A DNA stretch of 64,000 nt from Chloroflexota bacterium. GTDB taxonomy: Bacteria > Chloroflexota > UBA11872. Every line of letters starts with the position of its first letter. Within the stretch, counting starts at the first letter, position 1. Shown here one piece after another: positions 36,188 through 45,017 of the stretch. The position numbers and the translations under genes are program-made. The notes under the pieces were generated by a model that saw only the letters and a list, made by a program, of their open reading frames with translations, was not told the DNA's origin and searched no databases. Location: positions 280,132-344,131 of the forward strand of contig JAPOYR010000013.1 of NCBI GenBank assembly GCA_026706485.1. Reading direction: 5' to 3'.

Positions 36188-38977
36188 CTAAGGCCGCAAC
36201 CTCGCGTTGAGGTCACCCTCGAAGACCTCAACCGCCACATCGCCCGATTCCGAAATGTCCACCCGCAGCAGCGGGATGAATCCCACGTGCTCGTGCGCCA
36301 CGTAGCCGCCGCGATCGACGGCGCGAATCAGCCGCATCGCAAGCGTCCACCGCCCAGGGCTCAGCGGATCGCCGTTCCCCACCGCGCCAATGGTCCCGGC
36401 GCCCGCGGCCAAGTTGCCCGCGCGTGGATCGAATCTGAAATAGGCTTCAACGGCGGAGGGCTGCGACGAAATCTCGCCTGGAAACCACCGCGCCGCCGCG
36501 GGCTGGCCAAACCCCGGATAGACGGGGATTCCCGCTTCCGTCGTCTCGACCACGATCCAATCCTGTCCCGTCCAGCGGTCCGGCTCCCAGTTATGCAGCG
36601 TCAGGGCAAAGCCAATCTGCTGGTTCCGCTCGACGACGTCGGACATACGGGCGGTAACGGACCGCCAATCCCCGGGCACCAGAGTCATGAGCGGAGCGAT
36701 TGCGCCGTCGGGCGAGTAGACCGTCACACCGTCGTTCCACCAGATCGGCTGCCGCGCCGCCGGCGGGAATATGGACGGCGTAAACCAGTGCGGCACGACA
36801 ACGACGTCTGGAATGTGCTCACCAAGCGGCTCAATCCCGAAATCCGTCCGCATGTGCATGCGGCCCGGGAACAGCTCCCCCACCAGCCGCGCGTGCGCGA
36901 GGGTGGACGCCGCGCGCAGGGCGAAGGTGGATTGGATCGCCGGGTCCACATAGACGACGGCGGACGGCGGCACGGACCGCCGCAGCGCCTCATGCGACGC
37001 CGGGATCGGCGGGGCTTCAAGCTCGAGGAACGCCAGTCGCACACGATAGAGGGCGTCGCCGCCATCCCGAACCAGAAGCTCGAAGAGCTCCGGATCATGC
37101 AGCCAGCGCCTGGCGCGGTCCGGCAGCCCCTCGATCCAGGCATCCGTAGCGTGCACATAGGCGACTCCCAGTCGCCTCAGGGCGGCAGGTTCAAGAAAGC
37201 GGCTGGCGTCCTGGTACTCGGGGCCAACTTCATAGAGGAGATGCGCCGCCTGGATGAAGCCCGACGCATTGGGACGCCCGGTAGCGGTGGACATAGCGGT
37301 CGGGTGGGGCGAGAGAATGCGCGCCTCGATGTCGGTGCGGTCCCGGATGTAGCCGGCAATCCGCGCGGACCTCAAGCGCGGATACACCTCTCGGTGCCAC
37401 GCACCCGTCGCCTCCGCCTCTCGCGCTTCGTCGCCGGCGTTGGCGAGCACCACACCCTGGCTAATCCCCGGACCAATCGCGCGCAGCGGCGACACCACGG
37501 TCGGCCAGGTCACCAGCCCCACGATCACCGCGCCCGTGGCCCAGCGCCAGCGGGGTCGCAGCGTGCGAAGCCTCGGGCTCACGGCCAGAAGCGCCGCCAG
37601 CAGCGCGAAGTTCCGCGCGTGCCCGTCCAGCCTGGTCACGTCCTGCTGCCCGATCTCGTATTGCAGCGTGAGCCCGGCCAGGACGAACACCCCGGCAGCG
37701 ACGACCATCGCCAGAGTGAACCGATCTCGCCCTGCCACGAGGGCGGCGCCGCCGGCCAGTACCAGCGGCCCCAGGGCCAGCAATCCCAGCCCGCCCGACA
37801 GCGTGGTGAAGGTCGCCAGCGGCTGCCGGGCGCTCGTGTCGTCGACCCAGCCGAGCGATAGGGCGCCCGCGTCCTCCCCGAACAGGACGGCCGTGATGAT
37901 GCCGCCGCCGACGGCCAGGAGGAGCGCACCCAGCGCCGGACCTGCGGCGGCGCGCAGGATGCCGTCGGTGATGGAGCGTTCGCGGCGGGCTTGCCAGAGC
38001 GCGACCGCCTCGAGCAGACCCCACAGCGCCAGCACCACAGGAGCCACGGCTTCGTCCACCAGCCCCAGGAAACCGACCAGCACCGCCAACGCGACTCGAC
38101 GCGGCCAGTGCCGCCCCCCGCCGTGCGCGGCCCGCTCCAGCGCCACCAGCGCCAGGGTGTACGCCAGCGGAAACGTCGGCTTCCAGACGTTTGGCGGCAC
38201 GGACTCGCTCACCCCAAGCCCATCCACGTAGACCGTCCCCAGCGCTGCCCGCAGGCCGGCCTCCGGAATCCCGGCTGGCACCGGCACCTGGAGCACGCCC
38301 GGCGTGGCGAACAGCAACGTCTGCGCGCCGGCGGTCAGCAGCAGCGGCCCAAGCGTCGCGACCGCCGGCCACGAACCTCGCCGGAGCAGCAGCGTCCCCA
38401 CGACCAGCGCGAAGCTCGTCCAGATATACGCGCCCAACAGCTCAGTCACGAACGCCGGATCGGGCCCAACCGGAGGCGTGAGCAGCGCAATCAGCAGGTC
38501 GACCCCGTAGTGATAGGGCACGGCCATGCCGGGATTCCACGGCAGTTCGGGCGGGTGAGGACCGCCGGCGCGCATTGCCGCAATGAACCCATGATGGATG
38601 TAGGGATCGGGATTCGGCATGAGCTGTCGCCCGGCCAATGCGACCCAGAGCAGCGCCAAGACCGCCACCGCGAGCCCCGCCGCGACACGGGGCCGCACCC
38701 CGAGGCGCTCACGCCGACGCCACACGATTCCCGCGCCGAGCGCCAGCACGACCACCCATCCCACCAGCGCCCCGGCGAGTCCGGGCGCCAGGTAGACGAC
38801 GAAGTTGGTGACCAGCCCCCAAAGGGCAAGGCCGACCACCAGACCCTGCGCCAGCGCCAGCAAATCGTCGGTCTGCCCCAGCGCCACCCGCACCACGGCA
38901 AAGCCGATGGCGGCCAGCACGACCAGCTCTGCCGCCAGCAGCAGCAAGCCTGGAACTACGGCGGGATCAACGATCAT
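36188..38977 (-). CDS. Large polytopic membrane protein, tandem paralogue 2
   Basis: A 929-aa paralogue of the adjacent 925-aa protein, colinear over its whole length: PWNPGMAVPYHYGVDLLIAL, GPDPAFVTELLGAYI, GTVYVDGLG, LDGHARNFALLAALLAVS, ARILSPHPTAMSTATGR, YVHATDAWIEGLPDRA, VPHWFTPSIFPP, and the same C-terminal GRWTLAMRLIRA with VAHEHVGFIPLLRVDIS. The two genes are 126 nt apart on the minus strand, this one upstream. Divergence is substantial in the soluble domain, so the duplication is not recent. I infer a cell-envelope role, perhaps glycan transfer or assembly; this rests on topology only. Confidence 0.8.
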   Translation of the reverse strand: MIVDPAVVPGLLLLAAELVVLAAIGFAVVRVALGQTDDLLALAQGLVVGLALWGLVTNFVVYLAPGLAGALVGWVVVLALGAGIVWRRRERLGVRPRVAAGLAVAVLALLWVALAGRQLMPNPDPYIHHGFIAAMRAGGPHPPELPWNPGMAVPYHYGVDLLIALLTPPVGPDPAFVTELLGAYIWTSFALVVGTLLLRRGSWPAVATLGPLLLTAGAQTLLFATPGVLQVPVPAGIPEAGLRAALGTVYVDGLGVSESVPPNVWKPTFPLAYTLALVALERAAHGGGRHWPRRVALAVLVGFLGLVDEAVAPVVLALWGLLEAVALWQARRERSITDGILRAAAGPALGALLLAVGGGIITAVLFGEDAGALSLGWVDDTSARQPLATFTTLSGGLGLLALGPLVLAGGAALVAGRDRFTLAMVVAAGVFVLAGLTLQYEIGQQDVTRLDGHARNFALLAALLAVSPRLRTLRPRWRWATGAVIVGLVTWPTVVSPLRAIGPGISQGVVLANAGDEAREAEATGAWHREVYPRLRSARIAGYIRDRTDIEARILSPHPTAMSTATGRPNASGFIQAAHLLYEVGPEYQDASRFLEPAALRRLGVAYVHATDAWIEGLPDRARRWLHDPELFELLVRDGGDALYRVRLAFLELEAPPIPASHEALRRSVPPSAVVYVDPAIQSTFALRAASTLAHARLVGELFPGRMHMRTDFGIEPLGEHIPDVVVVPHWFTPSIFPPAARQPIWWNDGVTVYSPDGAIAPLMTLVPGDWRSVTARMSDVVERNQQIGFALTLHNWEPDRWTGQDWIVVETTEAGIPVYPGFGQPAAARWFPGEISSQPSAVEAYFRFDPRAGNLAAGAGTIGAVGNGDPLSPGRWTLAMRLIRAVDRGGYVAHEHVGFIPLLRVDISESGDVAVEVFEGDLNARLRP

Positions 38978-39004
38978 GGCGATCTGGTGGGCGACTCGGC
39001 ATTG

Positions 39005-39080
39005 TGGAGCCCAGGGTGGGACTCGAACCCACGACCTGCGGTTTACAAAACCGCCGCTCTGCCGATTGAGCTACCTGGGC
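39005..39080 (-). tRNA. tRNA-Thr (anticodon TGT), CCA encoded
   Basis: Reading the minus strand, the acceptor stem is GCCCAGG/CCTGGGC and the D-arm is GCTC-AATCGGCA-GAGC. The anticodon stem GCGGT/ACCGC holds loop TTTGTAA with anticodon TGT at positions 34-36. The T-arm is GTGGG-TTCGAGT-CCCAC and the discriminator T is followed by CCA in the genome. All stems pair perfectly. It lies 28 nt from the start of paralogue 2, transcribed in the same direction and upstream of it. Confidence 0.95.
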
Positions 39081-39207
39081 AGACCGCTGACTTCCGGGTC
39101 CGCACATTCCGGAGGCGATGCGGCGGTCGCCATCGGTCAGCATAGACGAGACATCCGCATCCGGTGCGCCTGTTCGAGAGTCATCCACCAGCGTCGGTCT
39201 CGCGCAG

Positions 39208-40629
39208 TCACCACCAGATCGAGCGCATCTGCCAGACGTCCACCGAGCGCACGACGGCGTCCCCTTCCGTAACGAGCGCCACGCCGCGGCTGTCCGAGCG
39301 TGCGGGGTAGATTCGCTGGGTGAGGCACTGTCGCCCGTTGGCAAACACCTCGACAATTGACCGATCGACAAAGATCCAAAGCCGCAGCGCCTCGTCGGTG
39401 TCCAACTCAAGCGGCGCGTGCTGGACGGCGCGCCCAACGACATCCGGAGCGGCGCTCGAAGCCGTCGGATCGAGGGAGATGCGGCCCTCGGCACGCGAAT
39501 AGACGATCCGCGTCTCCTCCGCCCCATCCGGCGATCGGCCTACCGCGACGCCGATTTCGCCCGCGGTCTCGCGCTCAAAGGCCACCACCACCTCGGCGCA
39601 GGATGCATCCACGCCGTCCAACCTCATCGGTGCTCCCGCCGACACGTGCAAGCCGTCCAAGCGCTGATGAACGCCTCGCAGCACCCGCAGTTCAGGCACC
39701 GGCTCGATTCGCAGCAGATCGTCGTTGCCGATCGACAGCACCCGTGGCAGACACATCACGCCCGACCAACCCGAAGCCCGTTGGGCGGCTTCCGTGCGGC
39801 CCTCGGTCACCCAGCCAAACATGATGCGCCGGTCGGCCTCGTCGCGAAGCGAAAGCCCGGCGCACAGCGTCCCGCTCTCGAGCGAGAACCCGGCAAAGTT
39901 CATGCGGCCATGCCGCCGCGGAACGAATCGCTCGCCCGCCATCTCGCCCACGTAGTACTGCACGCCTCGCTCATGGCTGGCGAATAGCAGCATGTGGGCC
40001 TCGCCCAATCTGAACAGGTCCGGAACCGCGCAATCGCTCTCGCCGCCCGGCTCATAGAGCAAGCCGCGGTACTCCCACCGCACGAAATCTCGCGAGCGGA
40101 ACAGGAAGGCCGTGTCGCCGGCGCCCTCAATCTTGCCGCCGCAGACCAGATACCAGGTGTCCCCATCGCGCCACGCGCACGGGTCCCAGGCGCGCCACCC
40201 GGCCTGCGGATCGGTCGGCTGCGGAATCAGCGGATTGGATGGATGCCGCGACCACGTGCGCATCCCATCCGCGCTCGTCGCGACGCAAATGCCGTCGGGA
40301 TTGCCGTAGTACACCAGCGCCGGCACGCCATCGAGATCGATCGCGCCGCCGCTATAGCAGCCGCTGCGGTCGGGTCCGCCGGGCGCGGGCGCCAGCGCAA
40401 TGGGCAAATCCCGCCAATGGACCAGGTCATCGCTGACGGCGTGACCCCAGTGCATCCGCCGCGGATTGTCGTAGGCCTCGTCGGGGTTGTGCTGGTAGAA
40501 GAGGTGGTAGGCGCCGTCCCGCCAGATCGTCCCGTTCGGATCGCCGAGAAAGTTTGCCGGCGCCGTGAAGTGATACGCGGGACGGTAGCGGTCGTCCGCC
40601 AGGCGCCGGCGGTCGCCCTCGGCGCTCAC
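39208..40629 (-). CDS. GH32-like glycoside hydrolase, second copy type, non-canonical acid/base site
   Basis: A 473-aa GH32-fold protein. It shows FLGDPNGTIWRDGAYHLFYQ (nucleophile Asp30; the usual Asn before it is Gly), HWGHAVSDDLVHWRDLPIAL, CYSGGAIDLDGVPALVYYG, WDPCAWRDGDTWYL (stabiliser Asp149), and C-terminal LRLWIFVDRSIVEVFANGRQ. As in the other GH32-like protein, the ECP acid/base motif is altered, here to ESDCAVPDLF (197-206). Start: I use GTG 40629 (VSAEGDRR), which places conserved sequence near the start and avoids overlap with the upstream dioxygenase gene; the frame is open to 40749. It likely acts on fructose-containing or related saccharides in the cytoplasm. Confidence 0.82.
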   Translation of the reverse strand: MSAEGDRRRLADDRYRPAYHFTAPANFLGDPNGTIWRDGAYHLFYQHNPDEAYDNPRRMHWGHAVSDDLVHWRDLPIALAPAPGGPDRSGCYSGGAIDLDGVPALVYYGNPDGICVATSADGMRTWSRHPSNPLIPQPTDPQAGWRAWDPCAWRDGDTWYLVCGGKIEGAGDTAFLFRSRDFVRWEYRGLLYEPGGESDCAVPDLFRLGEAHMLLFASHERGVQYYVGEMAGERFVPRRHGRMNFAGFSLESGTLCAGLSLRDEADRRIMFGWVTEGRTEAAQRASGWSGVMCLPRVLSIGNDDLLRIEPVPELRVLRGVHQRLDGLHVSAGAPMRLDGVDASCAEVVVAFERETAGEIGVAVGRSPDGAEETRIVYSRAEGRISLDPTASSAAPDVVGRAVQHAPLELDTDEALRLWIFVDRSIVEVFANGRQCLTQRIYPARSDSRGVALVTEGDAVVRSVDVWQMRSIWW

Positions 40630-40657
40630 GGTTGGGGCCCTACCTCGCGTCGAATGA

Positions 40658-41452
40658 CTAGCCCGACGCAGCCGCCCCAGCCCAGCCTGCAACCAACGGA
40701 AACGCGCTGTCGGGAAGTCCGTCGCCGGGATCCAGCCCCAGGCCGTCAATCACCGGATGCGGCAGGTGCGGGTCGTAGACCGCCGCCGCGTCCACCATCG
40801 CCACTCGATGGGCCACGCGCCACTCGTCGGTGAGATTCGGACCGGCCATGTGAAACGTGTAGCCATTGTGAAACGTGCAATCGCCCGCCTGGAGCGGAAT
40901 CGTGATGCGCGGCAGCCAGGCCACCTCGTCCACGTTCTGCAGTGAGCCCTTGGCGATGTCCGGCCGATGGCCGTGCGCCACCTCCTTGGGCAGGTCCTTC
41001 CAGTGCTGGCTGCCCATGGCAAAGCTCATGCAACCCATCTCGACCGACGTATCCTGCAGCGCGATCCAGGCCGTCAGCGCGCCGGGCGCGCTGCCCAGCG
41101 CCCACAGCGGCATGTCCTGGTGCGGCCGGGTCGGCCCGTCGTTATGCGGCGGCTTGGCAATGATGTCGTCGTGCCACAGGCGCAGCGGCATCCCCGCCAG
41201 TTGCTCGGCGGCCGCCCCCAGCCGGGGAAGCATCGTCAGCGCGCGCATGGTCTCGTTCCACTTCCACAGTTGCACCCGCTGCTGGTTCGCGCCGTCGATA
41301 TCCAGCTCGCCCGTCGGACCCGCCAGCAGCAGCTGCATCCCCTCCTCGCGGTAGGCCGCAGCCTCCTCACGGCTGATCAGCCCAGGCAGCTTCACCGCCC
41401 CGTGGACGCGGTAGAAGTCCACCATCGCCTGCGTCACGTCACCCGCTGCCAT
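40658..41452 (-). CDS. Phytanoyl-CoA dioxygenase (PhyH) family protein
   Basis: A 264-aa Fe(II)/2-oxoglutarate-dependent oxygenase. Unlike the protein at 333-1088 it has an intact facial triad: HQD at 111-113 (TRPHQDMPLW) and the distal His in YTFHMAGPN (His201), with Arg in EWRVAHRVAMV as the likely 2-oxoglutarate anchor. The N-terminus FYRVHGAVKLPGLISREEAAAYREE and middle VEMGCMSFAMGSQHWKDL are typical PhyH features. Its substrate is not predictable; such genes are often numerous in marine and symbiotic bacteria. It is 28 nt upstream of the GH32-like gene on the same strand, so the two are probably cotranscribed. Confidence 0.88.
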   Translation of the reverse strand: MAAGDVTQAMVDFYRVHGAVKLPGLISREEAAAYREEGMQLLLAGPTGELDIDGANQQRVQLWKWNETMRALTMLPRLGAAAEQLAGMPLRLWHDDIIAKPPHNDGPTRPHQDMPLWALGSAPGALTAWIALQDTSVEMGCMSFAMGSQHWKDLPKEVAHGHRPDIAKGSLQNVDEVAWLPRITIPLQAGDCTFHNGYTFHMAGPNLTDEWRVAHRVAMVDAAAVYDPHLPHPVIDGLGLDPGDGLPDSAFPLVAGWAGAAASG

Positions 41453-41498
41453 CGCGCCTCTCCCTCACCGGCCTAGCCTGCCTGGCAGCGTCGCACAC

Positions 41499-43853
41499 TC
41501 ATGCGTCGGGAATGAACCATTGGAACGCGCGATAGGGCTTGGTGAAGTTGGCCCCGGCGCCGAACCACAGGTTCTCCTCGTCGTCCGGGAAGTTCTTCAC
41601 CCGGTTGTTGACGATCGTCGGATGCGGGGCGAATCCCACGGTGCCGATCACCGTCAGATTCTCCGCCTGCCACCCGAAGTATTCCTTGCCCCACCGGTCG
41701 TAGTCGGGAGTCCCTGGAACGGACAATTGCCATCGCCATTTGGCCTCAGCGTTGGCCTTGATCTCGTCCGGCGGCTCGGGCCCCCATCCGCCGTTGGTGG
41801 CGAACCACGCGGTCCACCCGCCGGCCCAGACAGCCCGTATGCCCTTGTATCCCCAGACCCACGGGACCCAGCGGGTGAAGTACCCGGTAGCTTCCGTGTG
41901 CTCGGTCCCGATCATGATCTCGGTAAGCAGGTTCAGGCGTTCCTCGTAGAGTGGGCGCTCCATCTGGATCCACCGCGCGTCGAGCCCGACGTCGCGCCAG
42001 TTCTCCGCCACCAGCTCCGCGATCGCGTCCTTCGGGCCTTCCTGGTCACCGATCTCCATGACCAGAGTGAGCCGCTCGCCATCGGGCCTCAGCCGCCAAC
42101 CTTGGGCGTCGCGCTGGTCGAGGCCCAGTCCGTCGAGCAGCTCATTGGCCTTGGCCGGGTCGTACTCGGTGTGGATCGTGCCCCAGTGGTCCTCGTAGAA
42201 CGTGTAGCTCGGGAGGATCGTCCCCTGGAATGGCGTCGCCAAACCGAAGTACACCACGTCGTTGATGAATTCGCGGTCGATGGCCACTGACAGCGCGATG
42301 CGGAAGTCAAGCTCCTGGAAGATCTCGGCCACCGCCGCGTCCTTATACGTCCAGTTGGGCTGGAGCGCCAGGGCCGAGCTTCGGAGCGCCTTGCTGATCA
42401 GCGTCCGATAGTTGCCCCGCGTCTCGTATTCGCGGTACAGCGGCATGTTGTTGAAGTCGAGCTCGAACTGCCCGAAGTCCAGCGATCCCTGGGTGAGGCG
42501 GATCTGATAGACCTCTCGGTCCGACAGCAGCTCGAAGTTCAGGCCCTCCACGTACGGCAGCTGGTTCCCGGCGGTGTCGACGATGTGGAAATACGGGTTG
42601 CGATCGAGCGACGCCCGGTCCGGCGAGTGGGCGGTGAGCATCCACGGCGCCAGCACCGGGCGGTCCACCGCATGCCAGGTAAACCAGGTCTGGTGCGCGC
42701 CCCAGCGCATCTTGGCCCGGAAACGCTCCGTCCAATCGTCGAATCCCTCCCGCCTGGCCAACCTCTCGGCCTCGGGGTTGAAGTCCGCGTGGAACTGCTC
42801 GATGTAGTGCGACGCGATGTAGAACCCGCGCTCGCTCCCACCTCGGCCAAGCCGATCCAGGAAGATCGGCGCCGGGTCCGGATATGAGATCTCAACCGTC
42901 ACCTCGTCCGGGGCTTCCACCTTCGGCGGCTTGCCGTTGATAGGCGGCCACGGACCACGCGGCTGGAGCTCTGCGTGCAGCATGTAGTTGTGGTAGTGCC
43001 ACAGGAAGTTCTCGGACGTGAACGGGGCCCCGTCCGACCACTTGTGCCCCTTGCGCAGTTCCAAGATGACGGTCGTGCCGTCGGAACTCACCTCGTGGTG
43101 CTTGACGGCATCGTTGACCAGCACGGTGCCCGTCATGTCGTAGGCCAGGGTGTCGGTGCGGTTGGCGTTGCCGATGTCCACCGAAATCGCCACGCTGGCG
43201 AAGTTCAAGCGGCCGCCGTAAGTGCCGATCGCTTCCCAGGGCTGCCAGACCAAGGGCTCCGAAGGCAGGCGCTCCTCGACCGGCGGCAACTCACCCGCCG
43301 CGACGCGGGCCGCAAGCGACGGCGCTTCCTGGAAGCTCGAGGGCATGAACCCCGTCGCCTCCATGTTGCGCCCCTCGGGCGCCATCGGCCGCTCCGCCAC
43401 CGCGGCGGTGGGTTCAGGAGCAGGACTAGGCTCAGGGGTAGGAGTACGCTCGACGATCTTTTCGACAATGACTTCTTTGGTCACGACCTTCTCAACGACA
43501 ACCTCCTTGACTATGACCTTTTCAACCGGCACCTCCTTGATCGTCTCGACCGGGACCTCCTTGATCACCACCTTTTCTACCGGAACTTCCTGAATCACGA
43601 TCTTTTCGACCGGAACCTCCTTGATGACCTCGACCGGGACTTCCTTGATCACCTCTTTGATCACTTCTTTGGTCACGACCGTCTCGACCGGGACCTCTTT
43701 CACCACCTCCTTGATCTCCGTCACCGTCACGATCTTCTCGATCACCTCCGCTTCGCCACAGGCCGCCAGCGTCGCTGCGCCCACGCTTCCGGCCAAGGCC
43801 GCGGCGCTTCCCCGGAGCAACGATCGACGACTGACAGCTTTCGCTCGACCCAT
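41499..43853 (-). CDS. Orphan ABC substrate-binding protein, family 5, Tat lipoprotein with longest V/K/E stalk
   Basis: A 784-aa lipoprotein. SRRSLLRGS has the twin arginines at 9-10 and LAAC gives Cys32, like the other three. The stalk spans residues about 36-135 with ten or more KEVPVE-type units and ends in a Pro/Glu segment (TPTPEPSPAPEPT). The binding fold is of the larger SBP_bac_5 subclass: LELRKGHKWSDGAPFTSENFLW, SHYIEQFHADFNPEAERLAR, DFRIALSVAIDREFINDVVYFG, EYDPAKANELLDGLGLDQRD. Start ATG 43853 follows GGAGGAG. No permease gene is adjacent; the dioxygenase gene is 46 nt downstream. It may work with permeases encoded elsewhere. Confidence 0.88.
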   Translation of the reverse strand: MGRAKAVSRRSLLRGSAAALAGSVGAATLAACGEAEVIEKIVTVTEIKEVVKEVPVETVVTKEVIKEVIKEVPVEVIKEVPVEKIVIQEVPVEKVVIKEVPVETIKEVPVEKVIVKEVVVEKVVTKEVIVEKIVERTPTPEPSPAPEPTAAVAERPMAPEGRNMEATGFMPSSFQEAPSLAARVAAGELPPVEERLPSEPLVWQPWEAIGTYGGRLNFASVAISVDIGNANRTDTLAYDMTGTVLVNDAVKHHEVSSDGTTVILELRKGHKWSDGAPFTSENFLWHYHNYMLHAELQPRGPWPPINGKPPKVEAPDEVTVEISYPDPAPIFLDRLGRGGSERGFYIASHYIEQFHADFNPEAERLARREGFDDWTERFRAKMRWGAHQTWFTWHAVDRPVLAPWMLTAHSPDRASLDRNPYFHIVDTAGNQLPYVEGLNFELLSDREVYQIRLTQGSLDFGQFELDFNNMPLYREYETRGNYRTLISKALRSSALALQPNWTYKDAAVAEIFQELDFRIALSVAIDREFINDVVYFGLATPFQGTILPSYTFYEDHWGTIHTEYDPAKANELLDGLGLDQRDAQGWRLRPDGERLTLVMEIGDQEGPKDAIAELVAENWRDVGLDARWIQMERPLYEERLNLLTEIMIGTEHTEATGYFTRWVPWVWGYKGIRAVWAGGWTAWFATNGGWGPEPPDEIKANAEAKWRWQLSVPGTPDYDRWGKEYFGWQAENLTVIGTVGFAPHPTIVNNRVKNFPDDEENLWFGAGANFTKPYRAFQWFIPDA

Positions 43854-43997
43854 GGACCGCTCCTCCTCCGCCAGGCGGACTTTGCGAAGTCGCTCTGGAA
43901 TGCTAGTCACACCGTCGGCCGCGCACAATCCCTCAGACCAGCCGGTTGCCACTTCCGTTCAACACATCGCGACGGTCACCCGACCGCTGGCAGAATG

Positions 43998-45017
43998 CTA
44001 TTCCGGCTTGCGAGCGTGGACCAGGTACATCGGCGTGAAGATGCCCAGCCGGCCCGCCTCGACCATGGCCATCGCGCAGAGATTCAGCGTCGCCGCGACG
44101 CGCGTCGTGCCTTTCGGCGCGATGCGCAGCGCCTCGAGCGCTCGCACCGAATTGTGCGTGACCCAGCGTCCGAGCCGCGAACTGCGAAAGGCGGCTAGCG
44201 AAATCCCCGATCCCACCAGCGGTTCGTACCAGGGAATCGACGGACCGGTCTGCTGCGCCAGGTCTCGCGTCTCCAACACCTCGAAACCTACCGACCGCAG
44301 CGCGCGATCAACGGTTGCCATGTCGTCGATGACGGGCAGTCCGCCCCCCAGCTGCATGTCGTACTTGATCCGCCGCTGGAGCGGGTCTTGGGCGTCGAAT
44401 CGATCAGTCATGCAGTACTCATACGCGCCGAAGCATGCACCGGGCTTGAGCAGGCGAAACACCTCGCCATAGATGCTCGCTTTGTCCGGAGCGCAGCACG
44501 TGGCCTCGATGGAGTAGGCCGCGTCGAACGACGCGTCCGGAGCATCCACATCCAGGAAGTCGCCGTGCAGAAACTCGGCCAAGTGCGCCAGCCCCGCGTC
44601 GTCCACCAGCTTCCGGGCACGTTTGAGCTGATAGGCATTGCTGTTCACGCCAACGATCTTTGCGCCGGTAAACCGGGCGATCTCGATGAGCGGTCCGCCA
44701 ACGCCGCAACCGATATCGGCGACGACCATTCCCGTCTCCAGCCCCAGCCGGTGCGCCAGGTAGTGCTCATGGCGCGCCAGCGATGCCTTGAAGCTCTCGC
44801 CGGGCACCCGCGGCGCGAAGTGAAACGACCGGCCCCAGCCGAACTCAAAGAAGTCCGTAGCCACGTCGTAGTAGAGATTGTTGGCCGTCGTGAATTCGGC
44901 GATCGGCGATCCACCGTGCTGGTCAACCTCGAAGCGACGTTCGTATTCGCTCACCGTCGACGCGACACTCGAGGCGCCTTGGTTGTCCTTGAGCGACTTG
45001 GACAGCTTGACGGCCAT
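43998..45017 (-). CDS. Sterol 24-C-methyltransferase-like SAM-dependent methyltransferase
   Basis: A 339-aa protein with the full pattern of sterol C-24 methyltransferases (SMT/Erg6). Residues 49-70 read YYDVATDFFEFGWGRSFHFA, the sterol-binding region I of SMTs; KASLARHEHYLAHRLGL follows; the SAM motif is ADIGCGVGGP (100-109); then IARFTGAKIVGVNSNAYQ, SIEATCCAPD (169-178) and EVFRLLKPGACFGAYEYCMTD. The C-terminal sterol-methyltransferase domain ends with FTPMYLVHARKPE, as in Erg6. SMTs transfer methyl groups to C-24 of the sterol side chain. The match extends over the whole length, beyond a generic class I methyltransferase. No sterol-cyclase or squalene epoxidase gene is in the window. Start ATG 45017; ribosome-binding site weak. 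Confidence 0.82.
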   Translation of the reverse strand: MAVKLSKSLKDNQGASSVASTVSEYERRFEVDQHGGSPIAEFTTANNLYYDVATDFFEFGWGRSFHFAPRVPGESFKASLARHEHYLAHRLGLETGMVVADIGCGVGGPLIEIARFTGAKIVGVNSNAYQLKRARKLVDDAGLAHLAEFLHGDFLDVDAPDASFDAAYSIEATCCAPDKASIYGEVFRLLKPGACFGAYEYCMTDRFDAQDPLQRRIKYDMQLGGGLPVIDDMATVDRALRSVGFEVLETRDLAQQTGPSIPWYEPLVGSGISLAAFRSSRLGRWVTHNSVRALEALRIAPKGTTRVAATLNLCAMAMVEAGRLGIFTPMYLVHARKPE

